Below are positions 7,621 to 11,160 of a DNA stretch of 11,160 nt, one piece after another. The first letter of the stretch is position 1. The number at the start of each line of letters is the position of its first letter. The stretch is from Pholiota molesta (lineage: Eukaryota > Basidiomycota > Agaricomycetes > Agaricales > Strophariaceae), in the NCBI GenBank assembly GCA_014925825.1, contig JACGCK010000614.1, forward strand, positions 1 to 11,160, written 5' to 3'. The position numbers were made by a program, and so were the translations under genes. The notes beneath the pieces were generated by a model. The model searched no databases. It was not told the origin of the DNA and saw only the letters and a program-made list of their open reading frames with translations.

Positions 7621-8772
7621 TTTCAGATCTACGATTCTGCGTTAGACGTGCGTGCCTTTTTGATTTAGCGAGATATGATCATGGACCAAAGACTTGACCT
7701 GACTTATTGATTTTATTCTATTACGAAAAGCCTGTGCGAAGCATCTTCTCCGGTCTCTGCACACGGGGGCCTCGTTCTGTGCAAAAGACGTACCCTTCCG
7801 CATATGGTGCTGCTTCTCAATGGGATCCACAACAACCGCCACGCCGTGACCGTTTTTCAATCTCAGCGAGCTCTCTAGCTGGGCCGGCATATCTCGGCGT
7901 CGTCGCAAGGCCTCCCCGATACACGATCGACTATACTCCCCAACGTTTACCCTGTCTTGCCTTCCGGAAATGGTCACATTTTATGCAGCCTAATAGTCCT
8001 GGCCAGGTTCTTGGCTTGCACCCTTTTGTCCCAATCGTTTCCCCGATCTCGGGACCCGCTAGATTGGGTAGAAACAAACGACTATTTCAATGACGTGAAC
8101 TTCAAAAGAGATATGCCGTTGTCTCTCAGCCTCTTTCTGGAGGAAGCAAATATTTTTTCAATGCGCTGATGCTTTGTACACGCTAACGCATCCCATACAA
8201 CCCTCGTACACGATGGTGTCTAAGCCTCCAGGCTTTAGGGGTCGTGAAGCGTTGGTACCTACAAATTAATTGAATTCATCGCCGTAATGAAGCGTCGTCG
8301 TCGTAGATTCGGACTTGCAAATCCAGTGTAGCATGGTCACAATGCCCCCCAAAAAGAAAATACAAAAAATGCAACTCCTTTTGCGTCGGGCTTGATCGTC
8401 TCCGGAAGACCGAGTCCAGCAGAATCCTGATCAGATTCGCAGTGTCGCCTGCGACGATGCCTTCTATGCGCTGATCACCGAGCGAGTCTCTCTTCTGTAC
8501 TTTCCGCTTGCTTAGTAGCTCCTGTGCGCTCAGATTTAACCGGGTCGCGAGCCAGGATTCAAATCAAAATCTACTCATAAAGCAACCAAAATCAATCTGC
8601 ATGTACAGATTATTATTGCAATACTGTTACATAGTACATGCCTAATCAGTGATGTCTTGATAAGTTATAACAGGTGGCATGAATATGTCAGCATCTCGAC
8701 GCCATATTAACCACGATTTGATCCCTTGTCTGTTGCCTCCATTATTATTTACTATCGTTCATACCCCGAAAC
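7621..8772. other. Intergenic stretch upstream of the 759-aa gene
   Basis: Frames at 7707-8093 (+), 7957-8169 (+) and 7977-7642 (-) overlap each other, lack good starts and show no domain. (CGT)4 lies near 8296-8307. AAGCCTCCAGGCTT near 8223 resembles the repeat at 1987. The part nearest 7621 may contain promoter elements of the 759-aa gene, but no specific site is clear. Confidence 0.45.
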
Positions 8773-8919
8773 TTATGTTGCGAAGTAGGCGTTAGCCACG
8801 GCGACAAATATGAAGTATAGAAACAGCAAGATGGTATGTATCCTCGACGCTAATATGTCGTTATCAAGTATTGTGTACGCATTGACTAAATTTGGAGTGT
8901 CTTCAGTTTTCGCAGTCAT
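8773..8919 (-). CDS. Possible 48-aa single-span membrane microprotein
   Basis: The ATG at 8919 opens 48 codons to TAA. Residues 1-26 are polar with several Asp and Glu (TAKTEDTPN, ILDNDILASR). Residues 28-46 (HTILLFLYFIFVAVANAYF) form one clear hydrophobic span that nearly reaches the C-terminus, giving a tail-anchored layout. There is no CaaX box, so it is not a typical basidiomycete pheromone precursor. The frame is open upstream to 8994, but with no further ATG. The start context is weak (T at -3). No family is recognised. A chance ORF of this size is easily possible here. Confidence 0.22.
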   Translation of the reverse strand: MTAKTEDTPNLVNAYTILDNDILASRIHTILLFLYFIFVAVANAYFAT

Positions 8920-8982
8920 GGACAGAATAGAATAATAGAAAGCCGTCCTTTGTCTGCTCAAACTATTAATTTCCCTGGATCT

Positions 8983-9141
8983 ATGGCTACACAAGAGATG
9001 AAACCTGATGAAGCCCGCGTCCTATTCGCCACTAAACCTGAATATCTCCGCAACTGTATCTTTCACGCCATGGCCAGGGCTGCTGTAATGTGGATGCAAT
9101 GGTATTTGGGTACTCGGCGGCCGACTGTTATTCGGTTTTGA
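8983..9141 (+). CDS. Possible small ORF, 52 aa, divergent from the 8919 frame
   Basis: The ATG at 8983 opens 52 codons to TGA. The peptide starts MATQEMKPDEARVLFATKP and contains YLRNCIFHAMARAAVMWMQW, which could form an amphipathic helix. It lies 63 bp from the oppositely directed start at 8919. No domain is recognised and the length is within chance expectation. It may equally be a fragment of a decayed gene. Confidence 0.15.
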   Translation: MATQEMKPDEARVLFATKPEYLRNCIFHAMARAAVMWMQWYLGTRRPTVIRF

Positions 9142-10098
9142 GTTTTAGGATGCTTATCCGATGGTGCAGTGGCCAAGCTCACTCAAAGAAGTTTACAAAC
9201 GCTAAGACCACTGAGTTCGCTTTGGATCAGATTTCCCTTCCTTGGGAACATGCGTGACTTTTATCAGCCCACTTTTCGAACACTGATTCAACCAACGAAA
9301 ATGAGTTCGTTGGCATATTTTCAGTGGGAAAACAAAGATTTTGCGACCGAGAAACGTGGTAGAAAACAAGAAACATGGTGTTGGTAATATCTACAATTAT
9401 GGAATGTCCCTTCCGCAGTGAGCCACGACAGAAAAAACTTATCTTGAATTGAACACCCCCTTCTAATGAAAGGCAAACGGCGACTGCCATGGATCGATCG
9501 GCAATGATATAGCTATGTTTCAATCACTGCAGGTTCGTCAATTCAGTCGACCACCCCAACAGCAGGCGCGACCATCGATCGTGTTATCTCCTTGTTCTCT
9601 TGACGTCTATTTTAGCCACATCGATAAAGACCAGGATAGGCTAATATGGGCCAGCATTCCTAAGGTCACAATTGCGCACCGATCTCCCTTATGAATCTCA
9701 CGATTCTAGACCCCTGTTTAAGCTGCCGGTGGGATAAAACGATATTCTTAGGTACTTCAGAATAACGCCAATGTTTATCGTCCAAGATCCTATAAATACA
9801 TGAATGAGTACAAATGAGATTAGATAGGATGTACCACTCAATCTACTGGCTTCGGCTTGGTCTATGATTACCAACTGATAAGATCCTTTGGTCCTTCAAT
9901 ACATTAGCGCATTGAGAACACCACTGGTAAACTAGCAAAATTGTACCTGGTCATAAACTCTGAGGAAGACGCCGGTGCTGTGTCCCAACGGCTTTAAGTT
10001 TATTTACGTTAGAGCAACCACATAAACTGATCATAGGCACTGAGTACATGGACACACATGCGCCCAGAAACCACGGATGTGGCGCGACTGATATGCGC
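9142..10098. other. Gene-poor stretch between the microORFs and the NYN-like relic
   Basis: Two opposed frames overlap at 9169-9387 (+) and 9523-9227 (-). The minus one has an internal ATG at 9490 in a fair context (CCATGG) and would encode 87 residues, but no family is recognised. On the minus strand a hydrophobic frame of about 65 codons (near 9885-9710) contains YLISFVLIHVFIGSW with no start codon. I see no RNA gene or mobile-element ends. Confidence 0.35.
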
Positions 10099-10520
10099 CT
10101 AGTTGGCTCTATCTAGAGTACAGGTCTTAGGTTCGGATGATTGTACAAATGAAATATAGAAGACCGACCATCGGTGAAGCCGAGCAGAAGAACCTGTAAT
10201 TATCCCATACCTATAGCCGTGGAGCAGATCTTGTCCACACAACGGCTCAACATCGGAGCTAATATTGATGCCCTGATAGGCGCTTATTGACATCGGACTA
10301 TGCTCTAAATCCCACAGAATGTACACAGGCGAGTCCTGTGGTTGTTTTTTAAAGAGGCCGACTGATTTGTGGCGCGCAGAATATGAGATGAGAATTTTCG
10401 TTTTCTACTGAGACCCAAGCTTTGGTTCTCACCTGATGACTTGGTGACAGCGTAGGATACGGAAATTACAACGGCCGCCTTTCTAGCAATAATGTGGCGG
10501 TCAGCGGCGTCTCTAGACAT
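10099..10520 (-). pseudogene. Truncated NYN-like (PIN-like ribonuclease) domain gene or relic
   Basis: A two-exon model, 10520-10433 and 10361-10099, joins in phase (G|TC, Val30) across a 71-nt intron with donor CAG|GTGAGA and acceptor AAATCAG. The product is 116 aa. Residues 42-52, VYILWDLEHSP, match the opening strand of NYN domains (family pattern roughly V-x-I-F-W-D-x-E-N-C-P), with the first catalytic Asp at D47. AYQGIN (57-62) and G72 followed by LLHGY (75-79) fall at the spacing where the family has a GY-x-V-V-N helix and an F-K-A-Y strand. QSS (103-105) fits a later family motif. The His at 50, where Asn is usual, and the stop at N116, before the remaining acidic active-site residues, suggest a broken copy. 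Exon 1 has no family support. NYN proteins are predicted RNA-processing nucleases. It could be chance, since the match rests on about 60 residues. Confidence 0.38.
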
Positions 10521-11160
10521 GACGCCGGTCGAGGTGCATTATCTGGGCTTTGTCAATGGTTACGCAGTCTGAGTGTGGCGCGTGTACAAGAAGCGCGCAG
10601 CAGAGAAGTAATTCTTAGAGATGAATGAGTAGCAGGTGGAGTTCAATTCCATACGTTTCCGGCGGCACAAGCGGAAGAATTGATAGCTTCCTTCTTCTAG
10701 AATTTACACCTCTTGCATATGAGTCATTAAAAGTGGCTGTAAATAATCAATCTTCAAATATTTCAAGCCCATTTAATAATGTGAGCTCTAGTACATACAA
10801 GCCATGCCATATCATGCAGGTTATTTTTTTGTGCATTCCGGGTCTTTGGTATCTCAAAGCGTAGCTACCAAATTCTAGGTACTGATACGGTTACGGAAGC
10901 CGTCATTAAGCTCATACCTGGGAAGACCGGAGTCGTCGGAAGCACGATTGTCATACACGGTGATGAATGTACCCCAGACCTCAGGCCTCATGGCTGGAAG
11001 CCTCAGCTTTGTATAGATTTATCCTATCCACCGATATATGTAGGCAGTGCGGAATCACGCGATAAGTTTAACTATATAACGACATACTAAAGAAACTCGC
11101 TGCCACGCGAAACTCACGAAGTAGCCACCTCGCTTGGCTTTAGTCCTTGCAACTTCCTCC
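10521..11160 (+). other. Right-end stretch with two open frames, no convincing gene
   Basis: A 79-codon frame starts at ATG 10625 (MSSRWSSIPYVSGGTSG). A 101-codon frame without a start codon is open from 10785 to a TAA at 11088-11090 and reads smoothly (VIKLIPGKTGVVGSTIVIHG, LCIDLSYPPIYVG). A donor CAG|GTTATT at 10820 and acceptors at 10864 or 10878 exist, but none joins the first frame to the second in phase. No domain is recognised. Confidence 0.25.

Noticed and set aside
7707..8169. Plus-strand frames of 128 and 70 codons upstream of the main gene, considered as a divergent gene
   Set aside because: Neither has an ATG at its start, neither has a domain, and they overlap a minus frame of similar length. 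Consistent with chance.
8773..8919. Mating-pheromone precursor
   Set aside because: The peptide ends NAYFAT with no C-terminal CaaX box.
9160..9225. A-box-like TGGTGCAGTGG with a later GAGTTCGC, suggesting a tRNA gene
   Set aside because: No acceptor stem, anticodon arm or paired T stem can be built around it, and the B box is poor.
1..11160. CRISPR array, bacterial operon, prophage or plasmid functions
   Set aside because: There are no regularly spaced repeats and no bacterial gene architecture. The introns in the only solid gene point to a eukaryote.

Overview
The window looks like nuclear DNA of a filamentous fungus, most likely a basidiomycete. The one well-supported gene has short GT-AG introns (49 and 83 nt), a Ser/Pro/Gln/His-rich regulator-like product and a pyrimidine-rich leader. 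There are no bacterial features: no operons, Shine-Dalgarno sites or densely packed ORFs. The assignment to phylum is inference; I recognise no marker gene.

Layout. Positions 1-4975 are gene-poor. They hold only small or weak reading frames (113-316, 1498-1977, 2504-2659, 3694-3341 minus, 3971-4310 spliced), short direct and inverted repeats, and frames that read like worn-out coding sequence or transposon remnants. Positions 7387-4976 (minus) carry a three-exon gene for a 759-residue protein. Both splice junctions keep phase, and the frame stays open through all three exons. The protein is mostly disordered, has an acidic Gln/Asp run, and has a more ordered core around residues 285-360. It has no DNA-binding or catalytic domain that I can name. 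Its leader (about 7388-7620) contains two overlapping upstream ORFs and a possible leader intron.

Positions 7621-10098 are again gene-poor, with a possible 48-residue single-span membrane microprotein on the minus strand (8919-8773). At 10520-10099 (minus) a two-exon model gives a short product whose second exon resembles the start of a NYN-type (PIN-like) ribonuclease domain. It stops before the later part of that domain, so it reads as a truncated copy or gene relic. The last 600 bases hold no convincing gene.

The genes show no sign of acting together. The picture is one conserved-looking, probably regulatory gene in a large intergenic region with decayed sequence on both sides.
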